Shown here: one piece after another, positions 47,881 to 60,850 of the stretch
How the letters are laid out: every line of letters starts with the position of its first letter
Position numbering within the stretch: the stretch's first letter is position 1
Assembly: GCF_050948215.1 (NCBI RefSeq)
Contig: NC_135152.1
Location: forward strand, 4,870,310 to 4,934,309
DNA: 64,000 nucleotides
Direction: 5' to 3'
Origin: Halictus rubicundus
Lineage: Eukaryota > Arthropoda > Insecta > Hymenoptera > Halictidae
Made by a program: the position numbers and the translations under genes
The notes under the pieces: generated by a model
The model's database searches: none
What the model was told of the DNA's origin: nothing
What the model saw: only the letters and a program-made list of their open reading frames with translations

Positions 47881-50170
47881 AAATTATACTAGATTCTGCT
47901 CCCTCTGGACCACAAAACGATCCAAGAATTCCGTAAAAATCCTAGTTTCGTCCATCTAAGAAATCCCCTAAAAATTACTTGAGTTTCTGTAGCGTTCAAC
48001 TGTGGCAATCTGCCGGTTCGGTTTCGGGGGCCGTTCAAAATAATTCAAGGATCAAAATGAGATCGTTATCGGAGGACTACACAGACTGGAGACCACCGTG
48101 TTCTCCGTTCTGTTAGCGTCGCGTCGTCGCTTGGCGGAATTCCTCGGTGAATTCCCTTCATTCGATAGGATAACGTATCACTGCGTCCTGTTGCGAGGAC
48201 AAGCAAACATAGGCATAACTTCGGCTGTCTTATGGAGACAGGAAATATCGGTCCCCAGGGCGTGAGCAGACAGGTACGTGTTCCCTCGTGCTTCTACGAC
48301 CTAGACACTCCTCGGGTTCCTTGGGAACGCCAGGGGGAATGAACTCGATCTTCTAACGTTGCACCAGAAAGGGTAAATGTCGGCTCTGAGGAACTTGCTA
48401 CCCTGAAACAGACAGAATTGTCCTCGAAACTGCAAATTTTCGATGCGAATCTATGTGCAACAATTTGTAGCTTTACAGAATGAAGTTCGGTTCGGGACCC
48501 CGTTAAAAGTCCGTCATTGTTCAAGGATTTATGTATACCAAGAAACTTAAATTTTTCTGTATAATATACAGCACATCTGTGAACATTTTAACAAATATTT
48601 GCCATCGACTAGACAAATATTTACTATTCTTTATATAAATCCTGAACTTCTCTTGGGGGAGAAATTTATTCCGCCGACTAAAATTTTTATATATTATCTT
48701 TTTGCCTTACAATTTAATTAGAAGGGTTCGGATTAAATCGTAAATCATTCCGTCTGACGAAATATGCATTGATGGAACATAAGATAATTTGTATCCCTTC
48801 AAAATCAATGTACAATGGTTAGGTTGCTATTACTAGTTCGTCGTGGAAAATTAAAAATAATCAAGCCTGAGACGTGGTTTTACGACAAGCGGTGAAAGGT
48901 AAAATATAATGTTCGGTAAGGTAAACATTTTCTCACGTCGTGAGAAATGATGGCATGCGCTGAACGCGCGAGAATCCGCAATTATTGGAATTACTGCAAA
49001 AAAGTCGTAAACTTGGCCGCGCCAAAGATGCAGGAGGTTGCCATGCAGGAATTATGGTCGAAGGGGGTGTAATATGGCGTCGGCCGGGTTCAACGCACCT
49101 GTTCAGTCGATGATTCGGTCGATCGACGACCCAATTTCCTGGCGGGAGCGGAAGGACCCGCAAAAAGCTCGTTTTACGATTATTACGTGTTCCATCGTCG
49201 TGTATAAATAGAGAGGCAGCCGCTGGCAAAGCGGCGCTCCACATACTCGAGGACGCCTCCCCTAAATCATGCTCTTCCGCGTCACGCTGCCAAACTTACT
49301 CCGTTTCTCTCGTTATCGTGATTTAACCCGAGCCTCGGTTCCATCGAGCCGAGTGTTTACGAATGTCGTCGAGGCACTTCGGCCTCTTTTGTCGGTGGAT
49401 CGAGGAAATTGTTGATCCATACGCCCGATGCCTTCGATCGGATGGTACCCGCGGAAGAAGGCATCACCGCTTCCGCTCAATTTGGGTCGCGGAAGCTCGC
49501 TTCCGCTGGAGAATGGATCTCTCGATCCTCGGATACCCTCGCTTGCTGCTCGGCAGATTGGAGTTTCTGAAAGGAAAGATGAAATTTTCAACGACCCGGA
49601 CGACGACGTGCGGAGAATGTGCGCGCGGGTAAAGGATCGATGAACCTGATCGCGGACGTAGATGGAAATCTGAGCGTGTTTCTTCTGCGTGCATGCTAAT
49701 TAACGGAACGAAATATATTCGTTCATTCGCCGACTTTTATGGACTCGCGTCCGCGGTCTCAGTTAAATCGATAATTCCGAGGCTGTTAAGTTTGTTCGGA
49801 GAAGTTACAGAACCGAATCGGAGATTTTCTGGTGAAATTAAGATATGTTTACCACACCAGGATGACGAGAGCATGATACGTGGGGCGAAATGGCTATAAA
49901 CTTCTGATTCCGACGGCATACGGATGTTTATTGGGTGGAACGTGTGTTCCATGGATAACAGAGACATAATTAAATTTTTATATCAAATTCATTAATTCAC
50001 TAATAGACTTAATTAGGAAAGTTAAGACTTAATTAGGAAAGCTTGAAATTTAATTCTTGGCGGGCAAGGATTTTTTAAGACGTTAAAAATTTTATGTATT
50101 CACGATGAAAATGATCGAATGTAAAATAGTGAACACATTTAAATGATTAAGAAATGACATTAACTTCTAT
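47881..50170. other. Non-coding stretch
   Basis: GC-rich islands at about 48000-48370 and 48930-49700, AT-rich elsewhere. Frames at 48933-49244 (minus) and 49313-49694 overlap on both strands. No gene recognised. Confidence 0.4.
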
Positions 50171-50236
50171 GTAGCTCCTGTGTATTAAAATTAATATTAA
50201 CACACACTTTTTACCTTGCATAAAAATCCGCAGTCT
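50171..50236 (+). repeat. MITE-family right end
   Basis: GTAGCTCCTGTGTATTAAAA followed by TTGCATAAAAATCCGCAGTC and TA. The same two blocks in the same order occur at 16816-16863. The left end of the element is not identified. Confidence 0.45.
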
Positions 50237-50814
50237 ACCAATGACAATTCTTAGTTAATCTGCAACGAAGTTCTCATCTTCCACTGTAGCCAAACTTACT
50301 ACTACAAGATACAGAACAGTCACTATCTGTTCAATCAGGGACAACCCTTACTCTATCGCATTCATTCAGAATCAAGATAAGTTCCCTCTCGATCCTAATT
50401 CTTAGATTTAAAGGGTTGGTTGTTGGTTGTTTCATGTTGGAATCAGTTGGTTAGGATACAGAATTTTTTATAGAGGTTTCGACCGTTGCTCATATTCTAA
50501 ATTGCAATTCTTAGACTGTAGGGGTGGAAAACTCCACGGAAAATACTCTCGATCCCAACCAACTGATTATAACACAGAACTAGCAGTGCAACGCTTCTAC
50601 TATCAAACGCGCAACACTATCCCTGCAAGTTTAACCGAGGACGATCGCCGACTCGCTATTCACAATCATCAGCAGAAACATACGAGCCACCCGCTATCAA
50701 TCCAGATCAGAATTCCAGAAACGCGCTCCCATTATCCTCGAGAATCCATGGGGTACTGGTCGTAACGACCGGAAACGGGACACCTGAGGCGATCATCTTC
50801 TCCGTAGGACTCCG

Positions 50815-50815
<1 letters not shown>
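50237..50815. other. Non-coding stretch
   Basis: Mixed composition. The 112-codon frame at 50427-50765 shows no recognisable domain. Confidence 0.4.

Positions 50816-50851
<36 letters not shown>
50816..50851. repeat. (GA)n microsatellite
   Basis: About 30 bases of pure GA ending in a short G run. Confidence 0.95.
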
Positions 50852-52618
50852 ACGAACAGGGATGAAACCCTCGACGTTTGTCATATCTTGTCGCGCATTA
50901 AACCGGCAGAGGTATCGCGTCGATAAAACGCGGTTCGAGAAAAAGGGCTCGCGTAATCCCGGCATTCCGCGGGTCGTTTCGCGGAGGATCCGCGGGGATA
51001 TGTATATGGGACAAGTGGAAACGGTCAAGTATCAATAAAGAGCCGGGAGGAAGGTTCTAAAGTTATCAGGCTCGCCGAAGTTTCGCTTCACAGTTTTCAT
51101 TCCCCTTTGCCACCTGCCCCCTTGCCCCCTGCCCTCGCCACCTCCCTCCTTTTCTTCGTTTTCCGTAAAAAAGTTTCGCCAACGCTCGGACCCGGGTCCC
51201 CATAAGGAACCGCGTCGAGTGTGTTTTTCTCTCGCCTCTTTTTCGGTCCTCTCTCGGCCCGTTTCCTTCTTTTTCCAGCGTGTTCATTCTTCCCACTTCC
51301 CTTGTTCTTCCTTGTCCTTCCCTTCCCTCGTCCTCTTCGTTCTCCTGCCGATCCTCGTCTCCCTTTCTGGACAGCCGTTCGATAATCCTACGACTCGCCT
51401 CCCCCTTTGCCGGAGAAGCCACCCCATTGGACGGACAGGTACGCATAACGCGTCGCACGTTTTTATACGCCCCCCTCCTCCCTCTCCACGTCGCGCGGAG
51501 CCCCGCGGACGATGGCTTATCGGATTCCTGGCCAATGCCGTCGGATAAAATTCGTTATTTACTAAATTCATTTGTTTACTCCCCCGTGGACGTGATCGCC
51601 GCCCACGTTACCGACCGCGACCCCCGTAACCGGACGTCGTTTCTGTCTCCGCGATCGGGAATTGTGGGCCCCCGGGACACACTCTGGGTCCCCGCACTGC
51701 GGACCCCCCACCCATCTCCTTTTTCTTCGCTGCGAGCTTTGTCCTCGCGAGACGCGCATCGGATCTTGCTAGGGGAATAATGGCGATTTCTTTTCGCTTT
51801 GTGCTAGTCCTCGCAACAGAGGGCTGAGATGGTGGGGGTTGGATTGTTTACGAGTGAGCTTGAACGATGATCGCTGGACGGGGGACTTTGCGCTTTTGTC
51901 GCGCGAGCTTCGCCTGACCACAGGAATAGTAGACATTTTTTTGTTTTCGCTCTTTGGTGTTGCTTTGTAAAATGTTTTTGGGCTTTCGGGATGTTCGGGG
52001 AGCTTGGATCGGGAGAGTTTAGCCCGTAACTGAACGCTCATGAGTGTTACGATGCTTTCGAAAAATGATGTGGTATTTATGCAAAATTGTCTGCTTCGAT
52101 TGTGGGAGTTAGGCGAATTGAAAATAGCAAAGTAGTAAAAGAAAGGAATCCGCGGTCCACCGACGAGTGCCCGTGCTGCACCGAACGTTGTCCACTGTTT
52201 AACAAATTTCGAGCCGGATCGTAAACTCCGGCGCAGCAATTACGATTATTGTTTCGAAAGGCCACTCGAGCGGCGGAAAGCGCCGGTTGTTCGAAACGGA
52301 CGGGAAAAACGGAAGTGATCGATCGAAACGAAACGGCCGGATTCGGATGGAATTCGGTAACGGTTCGGCGGGAGCGAACTTCCACGGGACTTTTCGAGCA
52401 ATAAAATCGACGGAGTCGCGAAAAGAATTGCAGATCGGGGTGAAGCGGCGTGGGATTTATGGCTGGACCGAGTGGCAATTTGTCGCGGAATTGGACGGGT
52501 TTTACGACGATATATTCGACATAAATTCGCAATGAAATTAGGCGGAATACGTGGAAATAAATTGGCCAGGAATTTATAATGAAGCCGGCCGGGAATTTAT
52601 GCAGACAAATTACACGGG

Positions 52619-52620
<2 letters not shown>
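50852..52620. other. GC-rich island with long pyrimidine-biased tract
   Basis: From about 51080 to 51420 the + strand is strongly C/T-biased. Frames of 95-166 codons on both strands (51066-51458, 51219-51548, 51280-51780) follow from that bias. Direct repeats GGCCAGGAATTTAT (52564) and GGCCGGGAATTTAT (52587) lie near the right end. No gene recognised. Confidence 0.4.

Positions 52621-52656
<36 letters not shown>
52621..52656. repeat. (GA)n microsatellite
   Basis: About 36 bases of uninterrupted GA. Confidence 0.95.
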
Positions 52657-52658
<2 letters not shown>

Positions 52659-53402
52659 CCGCTGCTGCGGGCGGCATCGAAACGAAGGGAGTCCCGGAAT
52701 CTGCTATTAAAGTGCGTTTTTAATTGCGTTTTCGCGGGCCCCGCCAACCCCCAGGCTTTTTATTTATGCATGTTCATGGTGATTACGCGGGGTAACAGTG
52801 CTCCATGGAATTAATCGAATACTCGAAACGACGCTCGCGATGATACTGTGTATGTATAGGGTGGCTACGGGGATCCAGGCGTACACCTTCGAGCGTTAAT
52901 TCGGTAATGATAAAAAGACGACAATATCCACCTCTGGCTTGCATTCTTCGGCTGCGCCGACTTATCGTAACGTCTGACTTACTGACACGTATTCCGATCG
53001 TAAAAGTTAACGCCGCGCACTGTAACACCGTGGCGGAGTTTACCAGCGGCGGTTGGTTCAGGATGTTTTCAATCGGGGTCTTCCAGCACCTTTGAAACAA
53101 GGATCTTTCATCGGAGTACTCGGTTCCAGATAAAATGTTCTTCCAAAGTGAACAACTCGCCTGCCTGTGTAGCTATTCATTTTTTAGATCTGTATTCTAA
53201 AACATGTGGATCTTTATACAACATTAAATTTGTCTGCATCGGTCACGAGGAATGGAAGTTACATAAAAATTAATTTCTTCTCTGAACAATTTTAATAGGT
53301 TGTAAATAATGCGCCAGTAATTTAAAGCCTTTGCAGTCGGAGCTATTTTAAACAAAAAAAAAAAAAAACAAACATTTCTGCCAATCTAGAATACTTCCAT
53401 AC
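52657..53402. other. Non-coding stretch
   Basis: GC-rich to about 53060, then AT-rich with an A run at about 53355-53369. Nothing recognised. Confidence 0.4.
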
Positions 53403-53932
53403 TACACTTTTTCATATATATATATAATTTAATTGTTTAATGTTGCTTCAAGATCAAAGGTCATTAGCAACACGGTACATTTGTATCCTTGATATACTTG
53501 GCAAGACCGGCGATATACTCCTTAGAACTTAACAGAATGGGTAAGGATCTAGGCAACTTAGCATTTTTCCTTTCATTCTCATATTTTTTGCATTCTATTA
53601 TTAGGTGGTTTATGTTAATTGGTACTTTACATATATCGCAGATCGTATGCCAAATTAGCAGCCTGCAACACAAAAATGAAACAAATCACCCACTATACCA
53701 GACTAAACGATCTTAAAAACCACCTAAATGAAATTTTTAGGAAACAGGTATTTGACAAAATTAAAAGGAATTATATACAAAAATATCATAATGAAGGAGC
53801 GGATTTTGAGTGGCACAAATTTCCAAGTCCAGTAGATCGTCAAATTCAAACTTCAATTTCTAGAATCAGAATTGGGCACTCGGAAATAACCCATTCATTT
53901 TTGTTAAATAAGAAAGAAATACACTTTTTCAT
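53403..53932 (-). mobile_element. Non-LTR retrotransposon copy with 5' inversion (twin priming) and 13-bp TSD
   Basis: TACACTTTTTCAT at 53403-53415 is repeated exactly at 53920-53932, a 13-bp target duplication. The 3' part lies on the minus strand (53416 to about 53660). It encodes a zinc-knuckle segment with C-D-I-C...N-H-L-I-I-E-C, then the ORF end, then a short 3' UTR (GCTAATGACCTTTGATCTTG) and an AT tail. The preceding part of the same ORF lies on the + strand (about 53670-53919), with D-L-K-N-H-L-N-E-I-F and the R-I-R-I-G-H-S-E-I-T-H-S motif found just before the zinc knuckle in jockey/I-type elements. It stops at N-K-K-E exactly where the duplication begins. The two adjoining ORF pieces are head-to-head, so the copy cannot code. 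Confidence 0.9.
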
Positions 53933-54020
53933 GTTTTGCATCTGAAAGTGATATAACACTTCATACAATATTTACCTGTTTGGTAATATATGAAATACAC
54001 ATTGAATGCTGTGAATAATA
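53933..54020. other. Flank of the retrotransposon insertion
   Basis: AT-rich sequence. Nothing recognised. Confidence 0.4.
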
Positions 54021-54024
54021 ATTT

Positions 54025-54077
54025 GCGTCACGTGACGCGTCTCGTCTCTGTCGTGCATGTGCCGCAATGTCACGTGA
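54025..54077. promoter_or_regulatory. Pair of palindromic E-boxes
   Basis: GCGTCACGTGACGC at 54025-54038 is a perfect 14-bp palindrome around TCACGTGA. A second TCACGTGA lies at 54070-54077, 42 bases on. TCACGTGA is the optimal type of site for bHLH-Zip factors of the USF/MITF/TFE group. Function is inferred from motif only. Confidence 0.4.
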
Positions 54078-57000
54078 TTGATCCGGTACTGGTAGAAGAG
54101 GGTAACTTTCTCCCCTCAACTCGTGTCGATTCCCCTGATCTGCATTCATCTGATGTTTTTTCTATTTTGTGTTTCACCTACTTTGCCACAAATGCGCAAA
54201 ATCTCGAATCATTTGCTGAAGTGAAAGAAAACATTCTAGAAGATTCATGCAAACTGTTTTATTCGTACACTTCAGACGAAAAACCTTATACGGTTTAAAG
54301 CAATAAATAAGTAATAATAATATACTTCAGACGAAAGAGAAACAAACAGAAAACGGTGGACGTGCAAAGCGTGACAAAAATCACAACCGAGCTACAAATC
54401 AAACATAATTTGGCTGAATAAACTTGACAACAATTTTCGCAGAGGTTTGCCGACCCGGCGGTGTACTCACCGCAAGCTTAGCATAATTTTCAATAACCGT
54501 GCTACTTAGCATAACGGCCGCTTCTTTCGCTAGCAGAAACGGGGGTGTGACAGCACCGAAAATAAATGTTGTTAACGTTGATCCTCGCGAAATTTATGTT
54601 CGCCGGCTCCCTATGATTATCATTATCGCCGCGGATGAGATCACGGACGGTTCGACAGCCATTGGCGATCGGCGGCTCGTTAAGAGTGAAGATTTCCTCC
54701 TGATCGCGGCAGCTAATCTGCGTTCCGATTAAAACCGGCCAGTCATGTTCCTTTTTTTCCCGTTTTATACACTTTTCGTCGTGCGAGCCAGTCGTCCGAG
54801 TTAATTAGACAGTTGCCGTTTCCGTTTCGGACTGACCACCGACACGGTGAGATCTATAGATCTTCGGTCCATTTATACGGTGTACGGCCGTCGATTCGAC
54901 TGGAATAAACATCGTTGTTTATTCACTTGGCGGATTCACTCCCGCGATGGAAACCTGCGGAGGCACGTTCTTGGCCGAGGCCTGCGCGTGTCGATAAACG
55001 TTAATCGATACCGGCGGAATCGACTGTGAATTCCTCCGTCGTCGCCGTTCGCTTTAATTTCATTATTACGCCACCGCCAGTACATTAATTGAATGTTCCT
55101 CGTGTGGTAAATCAGTTTCGACCGTTTATAATTAAATAATGCCGGCTCGAACGAGCCTCCGGACTCGATCCGAGAGGTTTTAAAATGCTGTTCGAGATAC
55201 TTGGCTTCCTTCAGAACTTCCCACCTTGCGCAATCGATCACACCGATCGCTATTATTTCATGATATTAAGCGTAATTTACGGAGACATTTATTCCCTCTA
55301 ATACGGGATCGTTAGCGATCGAAGGGCAGATTGAATTTTATCGATACTTATTCCTGGCCTGTTTGCCTCGTTCCCGTATGTCATTGTTGCACAATCGTCG
55401 GCGGTAACTAATCGAGGCGATGGCGAAATGAGCGGGACCTTGTACCATGGAGAGAGCCAGTCGCTTTATGCGAGGGAGAGTTGAAAATTGAGCTGAATTT
55501 ATTTAAACTTTTTGCTTGCCGGACGTACCTTCGCGAAATTTGATATAAACAAGACTGTGTTAATTTTGGGATTGGCAAGGTAAATATTAATATTTTTTGG
55601 TAATCATTTTAATGGTAACTGTGCTTGACACAAGTGCAACTGAATACAATTTGCCGACCATTTCTCGTACGGTTATTGTTGGACAGCGTTTTCCGGCACG
55701 GGCTTTCGAAGAATAAATTGGATTCGCTTGTCCAGTTTTCTCGCGTCGTTTCAATCTTGGATCCGAGAGTCCTCTCGGGCATTTCGGCCATTTCTTGGCT
55801 AGCACTGAAAACCGTCGAACGATCGGGGTGGAAGACGCGTTCGACGAAACGATCCCGCGCAAAGCCGACGGGGCTGACGAGCAGCTCGCTTCCGTGATAA
55901 GAAAGCTACGTGCGAAAAATACAAACCGGCCTACATAGATCTGAAAGTATAATCGCGCACGATTTCCGGATAACGTATGCACCGAGCCGCGAAAATTAGC
56001 CTCGTAAAACGGGGCTAATATTCGCTCATTTGCAATACCGCTCGCGGCCGCGAACCTTTCCTGTTCGAATCTCCCGCGCTCCCGGCTCACAATTTTGTTA
56101 GCCCCGATTGCGCTCGAACTCGGTACACGAAAGTTTGGACATTTAAATATTCCTGTGTTTTTTTATGGTAAGACTCCAGGTCGAAATGTTTCCGGTTTGA
56201 ACTTCCCACGTCCGCGATTTTAAATTTAAATCGGAATTGAATTTTAAAAGGAAAGTAAAGCTTGTAGATTGAAATCTCTATCCCTCCGCATTTCTGCAGC
56301 GAGATGTAATGACGTTTTCTGGTTGAATTTTTCGCGTTCGTTATGTTTATAGTCAACATCAATTGTTTTATTTAGTATGGACATGAAGGTTGTAGATTTA
56401 AAACCGTACTTTCTTTCGGGCAATGAAAAAAATACAAATTTTTCTGATGGACACACGTAGATTCCTTTTTGACGTTTGTAATAGCGTCACGCTGTTTTTA
56501 ATTTCCACGGCACAGTGAGTTACAGCTTCCGGTCTGTCCGCCATCTTGCTTCTCGAGCGTGACACAGAGATTTGAATTGCAACCCGAGCTGTGATAAAAG
56601 CTGATCTATTTGCATTTGAAATGGCCACTTTTAGTAAAGTAGGTGGAACATTTCAAGAAATTCTATCTTTAAAAGCAAAATTGTAAATTTTATCCATTTT
56701 TCGACTATTTCTACCCTTTCATACAAGACCCCTTAAAAATATTACAAATTCGTTCTCTAATCACTATACTGTGTGGATCTTCATGCATTTAAGGAAAGAA
56801 GCAATTTATATAATGAATGTTAATAGTCTTTTTATTTGATTTTTACCAGGAGACATTTGCCATTAGAGAATTTCCACAAAAATAATAATTGCTAAATAGT
56901 TTCTTCGTTTCTGAAAAATTTACTTATCAAAAGCAACACCTAAGAATTCATTTATTATGCAGAAGGAGCCACGCACATAAATCTCCCGCATCCCTTCGGG

Positions 57001-59229
57001 GACGAAATACGTCCGCACCCACCTCCTCGCGCGAAAATGGACCTGTCCGGAGGTCGGTGTCGCATTTTTTCCAAATTACGCCCCGAAATCGTCGAATTTC
57101 AGACGGAATAAGTACGGGATCCCGCCATGTGGCAAGCAATTAGTAATAAAGGGCGGGCGGACGGTGCATCATCGCGAAAACTACCCCGGGAGTAAAGCCG
57201 GCCGCGCATTTTTCGCCCGGTTTCCATTTCCGGGGAACGATCCCGCGCTCGTTGCCCGAGATTTTCGGCGGAGTCTGGCAATTTTCTCTTTCCCCCTCTC
57301 CCCTCTCCGTGAAAATCGCGGAACGAAGTCCATTCGAGGCTAATGTCCTCGATTCGCGTGTCTCGCCGCGGTAATGAACGGGCCCAGAGAAGTCGTTCCG
57401 ATTCTTTTCTATTTCCCCCGTAGAACGGGGCACGCGATCTCTCATCAATTTCTGCGTTTTCTGGCGCGAGAAACCGGCGATTCGAATAGGAAATCTGCAA
57501 TTTAAATGACGGTCCGGTGGGTGGAAACGAGCGGCGTTCGCCCTCGCCGTGGAAATTATCGCGAACTTGCTCAGCGCGCGGCTTGGAAAAAGTGAAAATT
57601 ATGGCCGCGATCGGCAGATTATGTCCACTCGGCAATTCGCGTAATCGATAACCGAGCATTTAAATGGAGATCCAGGACAGTCTCGGGAGAAATAAGAAAC
57701 GTATTTTCTCGATGGTCCCCGATTTCTGTCGATCTCGATGGCCGTGGCTTTTCGAACGAGTCTCTTCGTATTCGCTGCTGGTCCCATTCGTTAGGGCTCA
57801 TTTCTGTTAAATAGAATATTTTAGCGTAACGATGGCGATACGTTGTACACAAAGTTTCATTATGGTCGGCAGGTATCTTGTCGAGGGGGGATTTTTCTCT
57901 GGGATATGTTTAATAATTAACCGGTTGTCATATAACTGTGATTCTGGTTGGAGGTGAGGGTTTTACATGGATTCACCTGAATGTGAATGTTGTGCACTGC
58001 TTTCAGATTGAAGATTTCTATTCTTCTGGTACGAATGCTTCAGCTCGTGGGTGTGGGGACGTACAATAAATATAAATTTGATTTTTATTCTTGGAAATTA
58101 TTAAGAGACAACACATAATCGTTGTAGCTGTAAGAAAACTCGGAGAGCAAGGACGTAATTAAAACCTTAGCTGCTACGTTGCTTATCGTATGTGTAGTTG
58201 TTTTGATTAGGTTCAGAAATGACTTTCTACTACAATGTATTCGAAAAAATTCAATTCCATTAAAACACGAAGGATTCAGAAATAATAATCACAACGATCA
58301 ATTTTATTCTTCCACTTAATCCTTGTAGAATGGGGTTGTAATTCAACAATAAAGTGTTAATGTTTAATCTTCCCCTTTTATTTTGTTTCACATTTCCGAA
58401 TCAGATTCGGCAAACACAAAAATCAGTCTGTCCACCATTCACCAACTGCAAAGGTTAACGAGGTTAATAACTGTCTGGTACTATTTTCTATAATAAATTA
58501 TACTGTTCACGAATCGCCTGGTGAGCAATTTCGAAAAATACTGATTGGTTTGGCAAATAATAGGACCGAAAGGTTCCCGAGGATTAATGAACAGAAACGT
58601 CAGCAGTCTCTTTCGAAGACAGTTATGGTCAACAACCACGACAACCCAAGTAATTTTCCTCGACTATGATGCTTCTCGACTATGAATTATCACCGAAAGC
58701 TTTTAGCAAAGTTGTCGAACGACTGTCACCGCGGACGGACGCGTTACGTGACGCCGCGACTCTGCCGGATAAACAAAATGCCGCCGACGTTAATTCGTTA
58801 TTCCGTGACGACTCGAAGTTTCGCTTACTTTTCCGCGGGCTTCACCTAGAGAATCTAGGGAGCCAGAGCTTCCGAAGAGATTATCCGTAAATTTAGCGAA
58901 ACTTTTCTCTCCCTCCACGTTGAATCTCTCCGGTGGCTACCCCCCTGTCTGTGAAGTTTGTTCATGGCTTTTTAATGGCCCCACTGCTAGGACGAATTTT
59001 AAAGACCCGCCTATTGGGACAGTCGTTCGCGTCCCGGAAACGGATGTGGCTCTTTAGGATCAGGGTAAGGGGATCTTGGGTAGGGGATGGGCTAAAGGGA
59101 AAGTTCCTCGGTGAAATTGTTCAGGTGCTTGTTACATTCGGGAACGGATTTTTTACAAATTATTTTGTGACCAAAAAGGACCCTTGAAATTTTTGAAAAA
59201 GTCCAGAGACGGAAATATTGGAATAAATA
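54078..59229. other. Long non-coding stretch
   Basis: GC-rich blocks at about 54440-55240, 55640-56110 and 56980-57800 alternate with AT-rich DNA. Frames at 55587-56090 (minus) and 57099-57659 (minus) are the longest and have no recognisable domain. A MITE-like left end, ACTGTGTGGATCTTCATGCA, lies at about 56768-56787. An ATG frame at 58666-58890 is unrecognised and not called. Confidence 0.35.
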
Positions 59230-59300
59230 TTAACACTAAACCTACCACTCCTAGTCAAATGACCGGTTTCATATTTTCTATTTCTCTTATAAATATCTTT
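59230..59300 (+). mobile_element. piggyBac-like MITE terminus, partner not found
   Basis: TTAACACTAAACCTACCACT then AGTCAAATGACCGGTTTCAT resembles the left end of the element at 2127-2320. No inverted TAGTG-TTAA partner was found in the following few hundred bases, so the element is decayed or truncated. Confidence 0.45.
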
Positions 59301-60840
59301 TTCCAGGCACATAAAAATTGCACAAAATCTAAGTAATTACAGCCTTGTCATTTGTATAAGCTGTAACATTTTAGTGCTGGATAATTTTACTGTTAATCGC
59401 TGATGTTCTTGAAGACTATCAATCGAAACTAACGAAATGTGTTTAAATCATTAGCCGACAATGGAGTACTTGATTGCATGTGTGCGTGTGCGGATGTCCA
59501 TAAACAGAATTAATTGAAGCTAAAGAATAGGACTGTGATTAAATTATTGCCGAATAATTGAGTATCGAATAAACGAATTGCACCATGACAAAATTGTTAG
59601 AAAGATTCAGGCAGAATTTACAAGGAGTTCTGTAGAATATGGAGGAGGCTTTAAAGGCAGCTTCGTTCAGCCTCGTATTACACCGTTAATAGATTTTAAT
59701 GCGCATAGTTTTTACGACGAAAATTACCCCCGCTAAATGCTACGAGTCTTACGCCCGGAACACCGAGGACGCCAAACTGTGATTTTAACTGTCGGAACGC
59801 AGTAAACTGTTGTACCTCGGGTGGAAATAAAATTTATTGAATCTTTAAAAGTCAGCTGTAACTTCGAGGCGACTGCGGACACGGCGGATCTACGCGTATG
59901 AGAGTCTCTTATTTTTTATTTTCATTCTTTGCTGAATCTACCTTTGTGGTCATCCCGGGATTTTACGAAACATCGTCTACATTTCTGTCTGTTTTACGGC
60001 GGGGAACAGAACGCAGGAGTCTAGACGTTCGAGGAGTTGTAAACGTTCGTTTAGGCTACATTTAACAAATATCGGGACAAATCTTGAAATCATATTAGCA
60101 CTTCGTATGATTCAGACGCAATCGAGTTGGAAGCTTAAAAACATTCTAAAATAGTGAAATAAAAAGATTGTATATCGGGTGACCGGAAATAAATTCCCAA
60201 AATGTGAAATAACCTACGTAATTTTTTAATTCTGGGCAAAATCTCCGGCGCTCTTTTTCTCCCGTCGAAAAAAGTTGAGGGACACAGTTTCGCCGGAAAC
60301 CGGAAACGATCGAGGTAGAGATCCTCGTCTGCTCGATCGCTCATCGCACTCGGGCGTGTCGTAAAAACGAGAGCGTATCTCGGTAAGCTGCTCGCCGAGC
60401 TTAACGAAGACATTTTCGTGGCTACGGTGTACAGATAAGCTCGCGTCGGTTGTCAGCGTGTTCCGAATGGATCACGGTTATCTGGGCTTTCGACCCTGGA
60501 ATCCGTGGCCCGTCGACAGAACGTTTTCTTCGGGCAATGGACGACGAATAGAAACAGCCATCGATCTGTAACATTACCATAGAAAACGAATTTAACCGTC
60601 GTTTGCGTCCCGATAGTCCCCGCAATAATTTTTATCTTGACAATGTGAACATCCATACGATAAATTGTATCCTCATTACTTGGAGCATTATGGGCCATTC
60701 AATATTTTTATAGGGTCGTAAATATTACTTTTAGAAGAGTGTAGCTAGTATTTTTACATGATCGTTTGAAAACACTGTGTTACTCAATGCGTAAAATTAA
60801 AAATGGAAGTGGGAAACGAACTAACTAACTATCTTCTGGA
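59301..60840. other. Non-coding stretch
   Basis: AT-rich with a moderately GC-rich part at about 60240-60620. Minus-strand frames at 60135-60413 and 60422-60698 have no recognisable domain. Confidence 0.4.
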
Positions 60841-60850
60841 AAATTGTGTG

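Noticed and set aside
53464..53945. Small genes on both strands at 53.5-53.9 kb
   Set aside because: They are fragments of one retrotransposon ORF, inverted relative to each other between target duplications.
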